Of a DNA stretch of 64,000 nt, positions 34,880-47,269 are shown piece after piece. The notes under the pieces were generated by a model. It did not search any database. It worked only from the letters and a program-made list of their open reading frames with translations, and was not told the origin of the DNA. Positions within the stretch are counted from its first letter, which is position 1; each line of letters begins with the position of its first letter. The translations under genes were made by a program, and so were the position numbers. Source of the DNA: Gigaspora rosea (Eukaryota > Glomeromycota > Glomeromycetes > Diversisporales > Gigasporaceae); the NCBI GenBank assembly GCA_003550325.1, contig QKWP01001238.1, positions 90,026-154,025 of the forward strand, read 5' to 3'.

Positions 34880-37730
34880 ACTGCTTGCGGTTTTTGATAA
34901 AGATTTAAATATTTTTTGATTTTACTTAATTAATACTATTCCTAAAATTTACAGGCTTTATACAAGGCTTGAATCTTTCAAATTTAGCAAATAACGGCAT
35001 AACTTTTTGGGATTTTCATGAGAATCTTTAGAATCTGGTTTGATCCTCTTTACTATGTAATGCATTTGGAATTTCACGATACAAAGTATGTTTATTTTGA
35101 ATTTATAGAAGTTTAATTTAAGATTTCTTTAATATTAATACAAATAACGCTATAACTTTAGGATTTTATAACACAAAGACATGTTTAACTTGAATCTTTA
35201 GAATTTGGTTGGAATCTTCTTTAATTCATAATACAATAGTATTGCAACTTTGGGGATTTTTATGATACAATATATGTTTATTTTGATTTTTAGAATTTTA
35301 ATTTAAAATTTCTTTAATACATAATACTAATAACACTATAGCTTTGGAATTTTATAACACAAAGACATGTTTATTTTGTAGAATCGAGTTTGAAACTTCT
35401 TTAATGCATAATGCAATAGTATCGCAACTTTTGGGGATTTTACAACGCAAAGATATGTTCTACAATATTTCTATTTTACTATGACTATCACTAATAATTT
35501 TTTTTGTTTATTACCCAATTTTCAAATTAGGATATTATTTTGGCTCAGCTTGTATATTTAACTATTATAAAAACTGATTAATAAATAGAGCCGAACAAAC
35601 TAATAACATTCCTATTTCAAGCAGTCTTTTTTGTTGCGATATTTTGTTTCTTTTATCTATAAAATACTGAATTAGAATATTTACAATACCAAATGTAACA
35701 ATAGCAGATAGGTTATTAAATTTTTAATAATGCAATAAATTGGACAGCAAAATTGAATGAAAGCAAATCGGGATTCAACCAGCATTACATAATGCTAATC
35801 TAATTTGAAACAGGTATTAAAACACAAATCAGTATTCATTCAAGTGATGTAAATCAACAAATCGAAAATATGGCCAAGCAGGAATATGCCGGGACCAATC
35901 TGGTCAAGTCTTAATATAACTGTTAATCCTAATTGAAAATTCAATCAAGCAGCATGAGAAAAACACAAGGCCAGATAAGTAAAAGAATTTAATGAACTGC
36001 CTAATTAAGAATCATGACGAAATTACTAACAATGTTCATTATCAGATGTAGATATAAGATGCCGCCGCCTGAAGCAAGATTCTTACCTGACCCTCTCACC
36101 CACATGATCCACGTGAATCCTGCTATTTTGTCTTGTGTATATGAAAAACCACTAACTGATAATATGCATCGCGAATTCAACTGATGACGGTGATACCCAG
36201 CTGCAAATTTGCTATTTTCTGGAAGCATATCCCAACTTAGTTTATACATCGATTGCACTAATATATGCTGCTTATTTAATAAAGATCATATGATAAAGTT
36301 TAATATCTGGCGCTAATAGCCAGATGCATCCAAATAAAAAAATTAAAAATTATTGCATGCATGCAATGCTTTTGATACATATTAATCAATTTATTTAGAG
36401 AATAATTAGTATTCAAATATATATTGAACGCCTATATGAGCCCAATCTGTGTTTTAAAAGTCTCCTATATCTACCAAATACCAGTTTCAAATCAGATTCC
36501 CAGTTGGAGCCCGATTTGCTTTTATTCGACATAATATAGACATTTGATTTATGAACTATTCTGGCAGATAATTCATGCCAGGGTCACTATAGGATTAGCC
36601 GGTGGAGTTATTCCCTGCCTAACGAAGCAAGTTAGCCACGAATAAAGAAATGATGGGATCACATGTCTTCCAGTTTTTTTTCTTCAAGTGGGCTAGATGG
36701 ATGACGAGAAACTCCACTTCATTTCCTTTCTATACTGGAGGATCTTGGGTCTGTACTTTTTGTATTTATATTGTACTTATCTGTTTCTTGTTACCTGCTT
36801 TTTTACGCCTAGTATGCCGCTCTCATTGTTACTCCTTGCCCCTTTTTTTTGATTAGTGATCTTCCTCCTTGCCCAATTCCTGCTTCTGCATTACTTTGTG
36901 ATCTTCACGCTCAATTTGTGTTGTCTTCCCTGATGGTGCCTAGTAGTAGAAATTTTTTTTTTGCTCTCTTCTTTTTGATCACATGATGTATTATGACTAT
37001 TTTTTATTTTTAATGACTTTTTTGTTACTCGAATTTGGTAATTCCTAATCTCAGGTCTCAAATTCGATAGTAATGGGATCATTTCTTGTTATCTAATCTA
37101 GCAACTTCTAATTCTATAGCAGATCTCATCTTCTATTAAGTATTCTCCTATGATTATGTAACAATATTCTGATTTTATGTTAAAATTTTGTCTTGCTATG
37201 ATATCTGTATATAAGTATCATCAAGTTGAAGACCATAATAAATAACCTGTGCATGTGAATAATTTTCATGAGCTTAAGATTGGAAAATTGAAATATTATA
37301 TAATTGAATTATATGCTGTATATGATCAATAAATCTTACGTTTTTGATAATTTTAACGAAAAGTTAAATAATAAATAAATTTTAAATTTATTAATGTTTT
37401 CTTTACTTTTAATGCAAATAGCAATGAAGAAATAGCATTCAACAAATTTATAAAATATATAAATATTAATTTTAGCTAAGATAATTAATATTCCTAAGTT
37501 ATAATGTATTATTTTAATAAATCTCTCATTGAAGTGGTAAGTTAGACGCGTTATCTATCTAAATCTAGATTCCAAAAATTTTTTAGAGATTGATTACGGA
37601 CAAGTTTGTTGTTAATATTATACAAGTATTTTTCTAAAATGATTAGAACATCTATTGTATTCTCAATTAAATAATTTGGGGATAAATATAGTATAGAAAT
37701 ATTATTTTAAATACATTAGAACTTAATATT
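34880..37730. other. Element interior, unassigned
   Basis: At 35000-35460 diverged repeats of TTTAATGCATAATACAATAG and ACACAAAGACATGTTTA occur. Between about 35760 and 37100 the sequence is more complex and GC-richer. It includes a minus-strand frame (36001-36258) ending near a GTAAGA donor-like site, which could be an old retroposon or gene fragment. No motif is recognisable. Confidence 0.4.
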
Positions 37731-37739
37731 TATCTAAGG

Positions 37740-38265
37740 TTCCAAATTTGAAAACAGATTCTAAAGTCCTAGATTTAAGGATTTAAGGACTAGGTCCGTA
37801 AGTTCTGGACTTAAGGACCAGGTTCTTAAGTCTGGGACTTACGAACCTGATGCTCCATAAGTCCTGGACTTATGGACCTGGGCCTTAAGTCCCGGACTTA
37901 TGGACTTGAAGACAGGTTCTAAAGTTCTAGACTTAAGGACTTAAAGACCAAGTCCTAAGTCCTGAATTTAAGAACTTGAAAACAGTTTTTAAAGTTTTGG
38001 TCTTGAGGACTTAAAGACCAGGTTTTATGTTCTAAACTTTACTATTTCTAATAGGACATGTAGCAGACCTAAGGACCTAGGTCTAAAAATTAGAACCTAG
38101 TTTTTAAAAACTAGATTCCAAGACCAGGTCCTAGAGTCCCAGACCCAAGAACTTTACTATCTCTAATTAGGACCTATTATGGACCTATGGACCTAGGTCC
38201 TAAAATTGGGACCTAGTCTTTAAAGACCAGGTCCCAAGACCAGGTCCTAGAGTCCTGGTCCAAAG
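37740..38265. repeat. Right subterminal repeat block of the hAT element
   Basis: Dense direct and inverted copies of GGACTTAAGGACC and AGGTCCTAG-type motifs, the counterpart of 30420-30780. Confidence 0.85.
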
Positions 38266-38652
38266 GACTTTGCCATCCCTAGTTAGATGGAATTCGAATT
38301 AGCATATATGAGATAATCACACTATGTAGGGATGACTTATCGAAGAGATTAGTTAAAGGTTGATTAAAAATTCTTTTTAATATGCAGTAGTTACATAATT
38401 TAGATTAGGATTATATCAATTTGTTGTTATATATATTTCTTTATTATTACTTATTTACAAAAAAATTAAACAATTCGTATTCATGGCTGCTAAATATTAC
38501 ACTAATAGGTAGTACATATTTTGGTCAATCATCCAATCAAATTAAAAGCCTACTATGTTTTATTGTGCAATTTAACTATATAGATAGCCCGAAAAACCAT
38601 TCAGCAAATTTTTACAGATGTCCCTAGAAATTATGATACGACAGAGTTGAAA

Positions 38653-38772
38653 CCTGAGTTGTAAAATAGTGAAATCTGCATGGGGTGATATATATAAAAA
38701 CATAATAAATGCAGATTTTACTCTAATCCTGATCTATAAAAAGGACTTCACTATTTCGCAACTCAGGTTTCA
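38653..38772. repeat. 120-bp hairpin, probable MITE
   Basis: GAAACCTGAGTTGTAAAATA pairs with TATTTCGCAACTCAGGTTTC. The outer bases CAGAG and CCCTG are consistent with a hAT MITE, but the flanks do not match, so it is degenerate. Confidence 0.65.
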
Positions 38773-38916
38773 CCCTGCTCTATTATAATAATAGCTGTAG
38801 CTTCAAAGTATTTTACAATTGTCCGCATGATCCATTGATTCGGGCCATGACCCAGATAAATGTCTGACCTGCCCAGGTTACTATTTTCTAACCCGGGTCA
38901 AAGCTCTACTTTAATC

Positions 38917-39535
38917 CTAACGCTAACCCGAACCTTAATCCTAATGAAATAAATTCACACATATTTATATTTATTTTAATTGTACGTTACATAGAGGCAT
39001 GTCACCGCCGGTAACAAGCACATTTTTTCAAATAAAAAATAACGATTAAAAAATAATTAAAAAAATTAAAAAAAATCAAAAAAAAACAAATTAAAAAAAT
39101 TCAAAAAAAAACAAATCAAACAAAAAAAAAGTTAAAAAAATTAAAATAAATAAAAAATAGAATAAAAAAGATTTGTTTAAAAAATTATAAATTAAAAAAA
39201 TGTTAAAAAATAAATTAAAATTAAAAAACAATAATATAGTGAGAATAAAAAACATAAAATAAAAAACGAGCTGTATAAAATAAATAAAAGAGTTAGTTCA
39301 TGGCAAACCGTGATCAACCAATAAAAATTGATCATGTGATCACATGATCAATTGATTTGGATCAATCGAGCATGTGATTATGCAATTGATTTTTATTGGT
39401 CGATTTATTACTTAATAAAATTTTATAGAACTAATAGTGATTACGACACAATTTTAATTTATTATAATTACATAAATTACAAGAAAGAGAGAGAAAAAAA
39501 ACAAACTAAGATGTATTAAAAAAAAAAAAATATGA
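38917..39535. other. A-rich tract
   Basis: Runs of AAAAAATTAAAAA units at 39045-39240, then a GATCACATGATCAATTG palindrome near 39335. Nothing coding. Confidence 0.5.
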
Positions 39536-39539
39536 TAAT

Positions 39540-40830
39540 ATCAAGACCACAACAAAGGTTCTAAAACGATGGCACCGTAAGCATGGAGTTTTTGAAAAGT
39601 GAATTAGCTAATGCTTTTTCTCCTTCGAATCATTCAAAATGCATTTGCAAATGCTTTTCCCCTTTTGTTTCAAGATTATTTTAAAATTTCTACGAATAAC
39701 GGTGCCAGAACAATAAAGCCTAAAATCTAGAACAACAGATCTATAGTGCAGAATCTCCACAAACTACAATATCGAACAACTAAAGTTCAAGAATCTCCAA
39801 AAAGCGCAAATCTCCAAACAATAGCACCAAAATGATGAAAGCCCCCAAAAACTACTACGAAAGCCCACAATATACAAAGCAAACCTACAAAAAAAAAGAG
39901 TTAGTTCAAAGAAAAAAAACACAAAAAAAAATTCAAAAATCAAACGAAAAAAACAATAGGTACATTCAAAGCCCAGAATATCCAAAAAAGCGTAGAATCT
40001 CTAAATGATAGCACCAAAACGACAAAAGCCCAAAAACTACAGCACCGAATGACAAAAGTCCAGAATCTCCATATGAAGCAAACCTATAAAAAAAAAAAAA
40101 AAGTTAGTTCAAAGAAAGAATAACACAAAAAAATTAAACGAAAAAAATAATTATGTCCAAAGCCCGAAACTACTCCGAAACTCTAAAAAGCGCAGAATTT
40201 TCAAACAACAGCACCAAAACAATGAAAGCCCCTAAAAACTATAGCACTGAACTACGAAATCCCAGAATATATGAAGCAAACCTACAAAAAAAAAGAGTTA
40301 GTTCAAAGAAAGAAAAACACAAAAAAAAATCAAAAATCAAACAAAAAAAACAATAACATATCTTCAAGTATGTCCAAAGCCCAGAATCTTCAAACAATAG
40401 CACAAAAATGATGAAAGCTCAAAAACTATAGCACCGAACAATGAAAGCCCAAAATCTCTATATGAAGCAAACCTACAAAAAAAAAAGAGTTATTTCAAAG
40501 AAAGAAAAACACAAAAAAAAAACAAAAATCAAATAAAAAAAATAACATATCTCTGATTTCAAAAAGTCAATATAGTAATTTTTTTCTCTGAAGTTTTCAT
40601 AAACAATGGCACGCAAACGAAGGTACCAGAACAATAAAAGCTTGAAATCACCAACGAAATCAGTTCTATTCTATAAAAAAAAGAAAGTGTTAGTTCAAAG
40701 AAAGTAAAGTGAAAAAAAATTTAAACAATGAAAATAAAAATTAACATACTTTTGATTTATGTCCAAGATTTAAGAAAGTCGGTATAGTATTTTTGCAAAG
40801 TGCATTTGCAAATGCTTTTCCCAAAATTTC
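39540..40830 (+). repeat. Tandem array, period about 190-200 bp
   Basis: GCAAACCTACAAAAAAAAAG followed by AGTTAGTTCAAAGAAAG recurs near 39880, 40080, 40278 and 40468, with a diverged copy near 40670. Each is preceded by AACAATAGCACCAAAATGA and AAAGCCC motifs. Open frames crossing it are Lys/Gln-rich artefacts. Confidence 0.8.
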
Positions 40831-41125
40831 CACGAACAATAACACACAAATGACGATACACAAACTAGGGGTCTTAGCTGGGTCGGGTCAGACCCGGGTC
40901 AGAAAAAACCCAAGTCGGATCAGACCTGGGTCAGAAAAAACCCGGGTCGGGTCAGACCTGGGTCAATGATAGGTGATGCATAATGAAGCCAATAACTGAT
41001 TAACTGTTAGGATACCGGAGATAATCCAATTGAACCAAGCATCTTTTATGCTAACATTATGAAATTCCTTATAATTTATTTGATTTTTGACTATGCTGTT
41101 AATCAATTTCTATGAAAGTTTGATT

Positions 41126-41359
41126 TCAACTAATAAAAAATTCGATGAAAACAATAACGGGAAGAGATGTTGGTTGGCTGTTTTGCTGACATTCTTGACA
41201 GGTTTTTATTTCTTGCTTATTCATAATACAATTTTCAGTCATTTCTTCTGAACTTTTAAAAAACCATTTTCCTTCAACCAATATAAAAGTATACGAGAAA
41301 GAAAAAACAAGCGAAAAGGAGAAAAGAATAATTATGACTTTAAATCCCAAAGATGCCAT
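41126..41359 (-). CDS. Small hypothetical protein with a signal-peptide-like start
   Basis: 77 codons from ATG (41359) to a stop. Residues about 7-27 form a hydrophobic stretch (FKVIIILFSFSLVFSFSY) that could be a signal peptide or membrane anchor. The remainder is polar with a CQEC pair. It sits inside the hAT-type element, so it could be a captured gene. No homologue comes to mind and no introns are obvious. It may be chance, since hydrophobic frames are common in AT-rich DNA. Confidence 0.3.
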   Translation of the reverse strand: MASLGFKVIIILFSFSLVFSFSYTFILVEGKWFFKSSEEMTENCIMNKQEIKTCQECQQNSQPTSLPVIVFIEFFIS

Positions 41360-41479
41360 AAAAGGGACTGAGCGAACAATATGAAAAATGCATTAAACAG
41401 CCCATTGCCCAGAAAAACTGAAAAATTAGAAAAGCAAGCTAGTCAGCAAATAAATAAATATAGTGCAAAAACTCCTTAA

Positions 41480-41698
41480 ATTCCTCTTGTTGCCGATATT
41501 CTTGTTCTCAGATGGTTAGGTCTAGAAAGAGGTAAAGGAGAAAAGCATGATACCGAAAGAAATGAGGAAATTAAAATCCCTCAACGCATGAGACGATACA
41601 GCCAAAGATATTACTGCAGGGGTTACTTCAAAATACATGCCAGAAACAGCTTTCCCTTAGTTCATAGGTTATGGTGTTTAAATTGGTGTAGGTTTTAA
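41480..41698 (+). pseudogene. Stop-free stretch, decayed coding-like segment
   Basis: 72 codons without a stop (PLVADILVLRWLGLERGKG near its start) to TAA 41696-41698. It is preceded in the same frame by an ATG-led 33-codon stretch ending in one TAA (41477-41479). Another frame of the same segment also reads plausibly (DITAGVTSKYMPETAFP), which suggests frameshifts in an old captured gene. Unidentified. Confidence 0.25.
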
Positions 41699-43329
41699 TG
41701 TCCCCTGCTAAAACTGTCTAAATAATTTATTGCTTTATTTCCTCACTATCAACAGCGTATTTAATGTTTAATTTGTCTAGCTCTTATTGTAGGGTAAAGA
41801 AAATAATGAAACACGTTTATTACAACATTATTGTCAAGGATAGACTTTTGGAAAGATTAGTAAATGAGAGATTACTTGGAGATATTACGACGAAATTAAG
41901 TATGGAATATCTAAAAAGATTAAAAAAGACCCGAATTATAAAATTGATAAACAGATAAATTATTGAGGTATCCGGTTACCGGTAACTTAAGATAGGATAA
42001 TATAAGGTAAAATACAATTATAATAAATATTTTAATTTGCGTATTATTTATATACTAGCATCACCCAGTGTAAAACTTGTCTATATCATAAATTTAATGT
42101 ATTTTAAATAAGAACACAATTTTAATATTTTGTTTATCATATATATTTAATAGGTCGATATAAATCAGTTACACTTTAAACCTATACTGGCTTTAGTTTT
42201 TTTGTAAGTATTATAATAACAATTATTATATTATATATATGAATACATACTGTATAGTAAGCACTTATTTATTTTTTTATTACATACTTTATACAGTACG
42301 GAATACAATAAGAAAAGCACAAGTTGAACGCTGCATGATAAAAGAATTATTCTATACTATTATTGTTCCAAGTCATTTCTGAATTTACTTCAATTCTGAA
42401 TTGAAACGTGTTCTTTCTCAATTTTCTCAATCGTCAATTCTCCAATTGAGAATCAAATAAATTCAGAATGACGCGGAACATTATAATTATAAGGGGTTTC
42501 AGAATTAAAATTCGTAAATCTTATTTTGATAAACAAGAAGACGTATTTATTATCAAATAAGAGATGTACAAATTAAATCTTATTTATTTTTTATTTAAAA
42601 TTCGAATACACTTATTTATATGACCTTCATTATTATAAATTATTTTCTAATATCGATTTGTTATTATTAAATAGTTTGTTGATCTGTATAATAAAAAAAA
42701 TTTACTTACTTTGTCAAATGGGAGTCTCTAAGTACTTCTGTTTCATTTTTCGATTTCAAAATTTTGATACACAAATAAAATGTTTTAAATGCTTATTTAT
42801 TTTTGAAATACGCCTAGATCTCTTTGTCTGGCCACTAATGATACCTGACGAATACGTAAGTTTTTAGAATAGAATGTACAAAGTACAAACTTCATGCATA
42901 AATCATTTTTTTATATTGATCAATATAGAGTTACTTTATTTGATTGATGCATTATAATATAAATATCTTATCCGGATATAACCGTTATCCTTTTATTTAA
43001 ATAGGATATAAAACTGGTTATAAGATTATGTTAAAGGTTACAACCTTTCGAATAACAGGGGACATTAAAGGGGAAGAGGAAAGGGTGATGTTAACGGAAA
43101 ACTTAACTTTAAACGGCCTTAGATAGGTTTTAGGTAGTAATATAATAAGCAATCGTTGGTCACCCATTATTAACCCGGGTTCAACCCGGGTTGGATTGGG
43201 TTGGGTCAGACCCGGGTCGGGTTTGACATGAGGCGGGTCAGACCCGGGTCGGGTTTTGACCCAGTGGGTCTGACCCGGGTCAGGCCCAAACCCGACCCAA
43301 CCCGACCCATTAAGACCCCTAACACAAAT

Positions 43330-45516
43330 AGTAGTACACGAAAGCCTAAAATCACTAACAAAACTGGTACAAGTTCCCAACTTCACGATGGCTTTAATCC
43401 AAGGCTTCAACAACAGCTCCAGCAACATTTAAAATAAAAAAAACAAATGTACAAAGCAAAAAAAAAAAAGACAAATGATTATCAAAAGGATAATTATTGT
43501 TTATATATGATTGCTGATCTTAAAAATGATTGGCTAATTATAAGGGTCACTATGGTAATGGATCGGCATAAATAATTTTCAATAAATAAAATAAAAATAA
43601 AATTTAAATAAAAATTAAAATTATTTAAAAAAAAAGATCGAAAAAAAATTTTTAAAGAAATAAAAGTAGTGCACGTGCATATATGGGAATAAAAAACATG
43701 CTTTTTTATTTCATTGTTACTATAACCATCATTTGAATTCGGTGTCGTTGTTGTTATAGGTGCAGTTGCTTAGTTATTTATTTATTTATTTTGTTTTTTT
43801 GAAAAATCAAAATACCATATGTACTCAATTTCAAAACAAAGGCATCAGACCAAATTTATACTAAAAATACACAAATTAAACTTTTACATGTAGAATTTTA
43901 GTATACATATACACAAATTAAAAATCTAACCTTTTAAATAATTTTTCAAAAAAATATGCAAATTTAAACCTTACTTCATTTAATTTGTCTATGATGGCTA
44001 TACATTCTCTAACCTGACCTATTTACGTATATTTCAGGGTCCTTGCCAAAATAATTGCCAAACACTGTTTTTCTGCTTTTTAAATTTCAGGGGTTTTTGC
44101 TAAAACATATAATGTATAATTTCTATATATTCGGGGTCCTTTGTATTCCATAGTGTTTTAGTTCTCTAATTAGCCTAGCTGACTGACTATTTCTACAACA
44201 TTAGCAAATTTATAGTAGCACAATCTTTTAAAAGATTTTGCAATCCTGCAAAATTTTTTGAAAGAATTCGCATATGCAATATATTTTGAAATATTTTACA
44301 ATATATTTCAAAATATTTTAGCTATCAAAATATTTCTGAAATATTTTGAAGTGAATTCAAAATATTTTTCAAAATATTTTTTTGAGGACTTGCTGGATCA
44401 GTAGATATGTAACCTGGGTCATACCAAGGACACATTGACTATATTTTTGAAACTTTGTATAATATATCAAAATTAATCTACAAATTTGTATTACAAGATT
44501 AGATTAGATCTTTTGTTTATAAATTAGATCTTTTATTTAGCTTTATGCTTCATTTTGTTTTTTTTGTTTTTATTTTGTTTTTTTTTGTTTCATTTTTTTT
44601 TGCTTTTGTTTTTTTTTATTTATTTATTTTTAATTTTTTTGTACTTTACAAGAACACCAGCTCTTTGCAAGAAAACTAACAACTTTTTGGCACTTTGCAA
44701 GAACACCAACTTGACTTTGTGTACCAACTAAGATTTCTGACAATTTGCAAGAACACATAGCTTAGCAATTTCTAAATTTTCAAAAATGCAAGTTTTCACA
44801 AGTCTTCGCAAGTTTTGCAAGTTTTTGCAAGTTTCTGCAAGGCTTCACTTTATTTATTTTTTCATTTCATATTTTTTGTTTTTGTTTTTTTGTTTTATTT
44901 TTTGGAGGTTGTTAAATATCGCAGGTTGCTATATCGCAGGTTAATATGATTGGCCAATTAGATTACAGGATATTGTGTAACAAACCGAACGAAAAATTAG
45001 GAAAAATTACAAAAAAAATCAAAAATTTTAAATAACTTGAAATTTCATTAAGTAAACTAGTCTTGTGCTTCTAATTAAAAGTTTTTAGTGCTTAATTTTG
45101 CATATATATATGCACCCTCTAACCTAATATTAATACTAGCTCAGACCCTAACCCTAACTAACAATCATTTTAATTTTTTTTAAATATTAACCTGCGATAT
45201 CGCAACCTGCTAAATTTATCAAAATACTATTTTTTTTTATTAATTTATTTTATTCTAGCACTTTGCAAGAACAGAACTCTTACTTCTTGGCACTTTGCAA
45301 GAAAACCAACCTAAATTTTTCAGCACTTTGTGAGTTTTTTGGTATTTTGCAAGAACATTTATCTGGCTTTTGCAATTTCTAAATTTGCAAGAACACGAAC
45401 TCTTACTTTAGAGAATAAAAATTTGGGGCTTCGTTTATTTTTTTTTATTAGTTTGCTTACATTTTTTGTATTTTTTTTTTTACTTATTTTTTATTAATTT
45501 TTATTTTATTTTATTT
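43330..45516. repeat. Repeat-rich region: AATATTTTGAAATATT palindromes and CTTTGCAAGAA units
   Basis: 44220-44375 is built from CAAAATATTT and AATATTTTGAAATATT palindromes, related to 55500-55650. GGATCAGTAGATATGTAACC at about 44393 recurs in diverged form near 48997. From 44645 on, and again at 45258-45420, CACTTTGCAAGAACACCAAC-like units recur every 30-50 bp. Long T-rich tracts give spurious hydrophobic frames. Confidence 0.6.
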
Positions 45517-46316
45517 AGAGAACCGCTATTTACACCATGGTTTTTGCTATTTGCACCATGGATTTCATGTAACAGTAGATCATCAATTAATATTTTCTAT
45601 TTGCACCATGGTAATATATGTTGCACCAATAAAAACTCGCTTTTTTTTGTAGATTAACAGTTATTGGTGCTGTTAATGTCATGTAACGTTACACAGATCT
45701 TCTTTTGGTAGCCTAATATAATGCGGGCCAACCCTAACTCTAAATTTATAATGCGAGCAAACTCTTACCCTAATTTTTTAAGGCCTTAACATAATGCGGG
45801 CCAGATTTTCGCAATTTTGTATAACCTTGGGCTATATTCATTTGCACCAATAAAAACTCACCTTTTTTGTAGATTAACAGTTATTCACGCCACTAATGTC
45901 ATGTAACGTTATACAAGTCTTATTTTGGTTACTTAATCTAGTAGGCCTGCTAATCTAATTTTATAATGCGGGCCAACCCTAACCCTAATTTATAATGCGG
46001 GCCAACCCTTACCCTAATTTTTTAAGGCCTTAAAAATTAGGGTAAGGGTTGGCCCGAATTATAAAATTAGGGTTAGGGTTGGTCCGCATTATAAAATTAG
46101 GTTAGCAGGCCTACTAGATTACCAAAACAAGTTTTGTATAATGTTATACAACATTAACAGTGCGAAATAACTATTAATCTACAAAAAAAAGGCGAGTTTT
46201 TTATTGGTACAACTTATATTACCATGGTGCAAATAGAAAAGGTTGATTGATGATCTACTGTTACACAAAATCCATGGTGCAAATAGCAAAAACCATGGTG
46301 TAAATAGCGGTTCCCT
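45517..46316. mobile_element. 800-bp foldback element with a telomere-like centre
   Basis: GAACCGCTATTTACACCATG pairs with CATGGTGTAAATAGCGGTTC. The arms run inward for about 350 bp through GTAGATTAACAGTTATT and ATGCGGGCCAACCCTAACCC. The centre is near 46025. It lies within CTTTGCAAGAA repeats; target duplications are obscured by T-rich flanks. Confidence 0.85.
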
Positions 46317-46401
46317 TTATTTATTCTGAACTTTTTTAATACTTTGCGACTTTTCTAGCACTCTATATAAGCAAATTTTATATATAATTAATCAATATAT
46401 A

Positions 46402-47267
46402 CAAGTCACTCTCGTTATAGTGAAGGCATCGGGCTGAGAAATTTTCTTCACTATATCAAGAGATTCACTATATCAAGAGCCTCTTGATATAGTGAAGATT
46501 ATATATTAACTGTATAAATCTTCACTATAGCGAGAGAAATTTAAACTACTTAAAAGTTTATTGCACCCGATCCATCNTAAATCTTCACTATAGCGAGAGA
46601 AATTTAAACTACTTAAAAGTTTATTGCACCCGATCCATCACATGTGCACCTTCTATAAGTACGTTTTCGCTCATATTATGTATTAAGTTAAATCACAACG
46701 AAAAGATTCCAAAACAGAAAAGGTATAGGATAAAGAATTGAATGTCATTTAAGTAAATAAATAAATAATTAAATAAAAAAAAAGTTTAAATTAAAAAAAA
46801 GGGATAAGTTATGGATTACGTTCACTTAATGTTAAGTGTAAAACTAAAGTAACAGTAGGGTTCATTAGTCTTTGCAAGTCAATAATAGTAGTAATAGTAG
46901 GGTTTATTAGTCTTTGAAAAGTTAAAATGATTCATAACTAATTTTATATACAAGAAGCGCCGTCAATATGCACGTAGTCTAAAAAGAGCAATAACCCCCA
47001 AGGCTTTATCATTATGCATGAACATGATGATTTTCGCTTCATATAATTGGTCAATATATATCACATGATATCGACTTCACTATATCAAATGACATTTTGT
47101 TTATATCCGTTCGAAAAAAATCTTCACTATACCTTATATCAAGAGTTTACTATGTAACTTCATTATATCGAGTGAATATTTAATATGCTTGGTTTTGTTC
47201 TGAAAAAATTCTTCACTATAGACCAATCTTCACTATAACGAGTGTTCACTATAACGAGAGTGACTTG
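46402..47267. mobile_element. TA-flanked element with CAAGTCACTCTCG ends
   Basis: CAAGTCACTCTCGTTATAGT and ACTATAACGAGAGTGACTTG are perfect 20-bp inverted ends bordered by TA (46400-46401, 47268-47269). Subterminal TTCACTATA motifs repeat many times. It is pogo/Tc1-like by its ends and TA; it has no transposase. It contains the assembly join at 46577. Confidence 0.88.
46515..46639. other. Probable assembly join: single N between two identical 62-bp copies
   Basis: 46515-46576 and 46578-46639 are identical and separated by N at 46577, so the true sequence probably holds one copy. Confidence 0.85.
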
Positions 47268-47269
47268 TA

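Larger units (their letters stand above)
30405..38281. mobile_element. 7.9-kb hAT element with exact 8-bp duplication and decayed transposase
   Basis: Left end TAGGGATGGTAAAGTC and right end GACTTTGCCATCCCTA differ at one position. GTTAGATG is repeated at 30397-30404 and 38282-38289. Both subterminal zones (30420-30780 and about 37740-38265) are dense in GGTCCTAGGACC-like motifs, in keeping with transposase-binding regions. Inside are the broken BED/hAT transposase (32803-34879) and a foldback insertion (31010-31720). The intact duplication shows the ends moved as a unit, although the gene is now dead. Confidence 0.93.
29268..38908. mobile_element. Outer hAT-type element, split by a 7.9-kb hAT insertion
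   Basis: Left TAGAGCTTTGACCCGG and right CCGGGTCAAAGCTCTA are inverted. Flanks are CTCTAATC (29260-29267) and CTTTAATC (38909-38916), 7 of 8 matching. Removing the inner element (30405-38281) and one 8-bp duplication leaves about 1.76 kb, a normal size for a non-autonomous element. Subterminal GGTCA/TGACC motifs are present at both sides. It has no coding part of its own. Confidence 0.8.
40866..43321. mobile_element. hAT-type element with GACCCGGGTC subterminal repeats
   Basis: Left TAGGGGTCTTAGCTGGGTCG and right CGACCCATTAAGACCCCTA are inverted. Flanks are ACACAAAC (40858-40865) and ACACAAAT (43322-43329), 7 of 8. Subterminal GGGTCAGACCCGGGTC motifs are much richer in G+C than anything nearby. 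The core holds a small secreted-type open frame and decayed coding-like text, but no transposase. Confidence 0.85.

Noticed and set aside
43018..43437. Overlapping frames rich in Gly, Pro, Asp and Arg on both strands
   Set aside because: They translate the GACCCGGGTC subterminal repeats of the 40866-43321 element.
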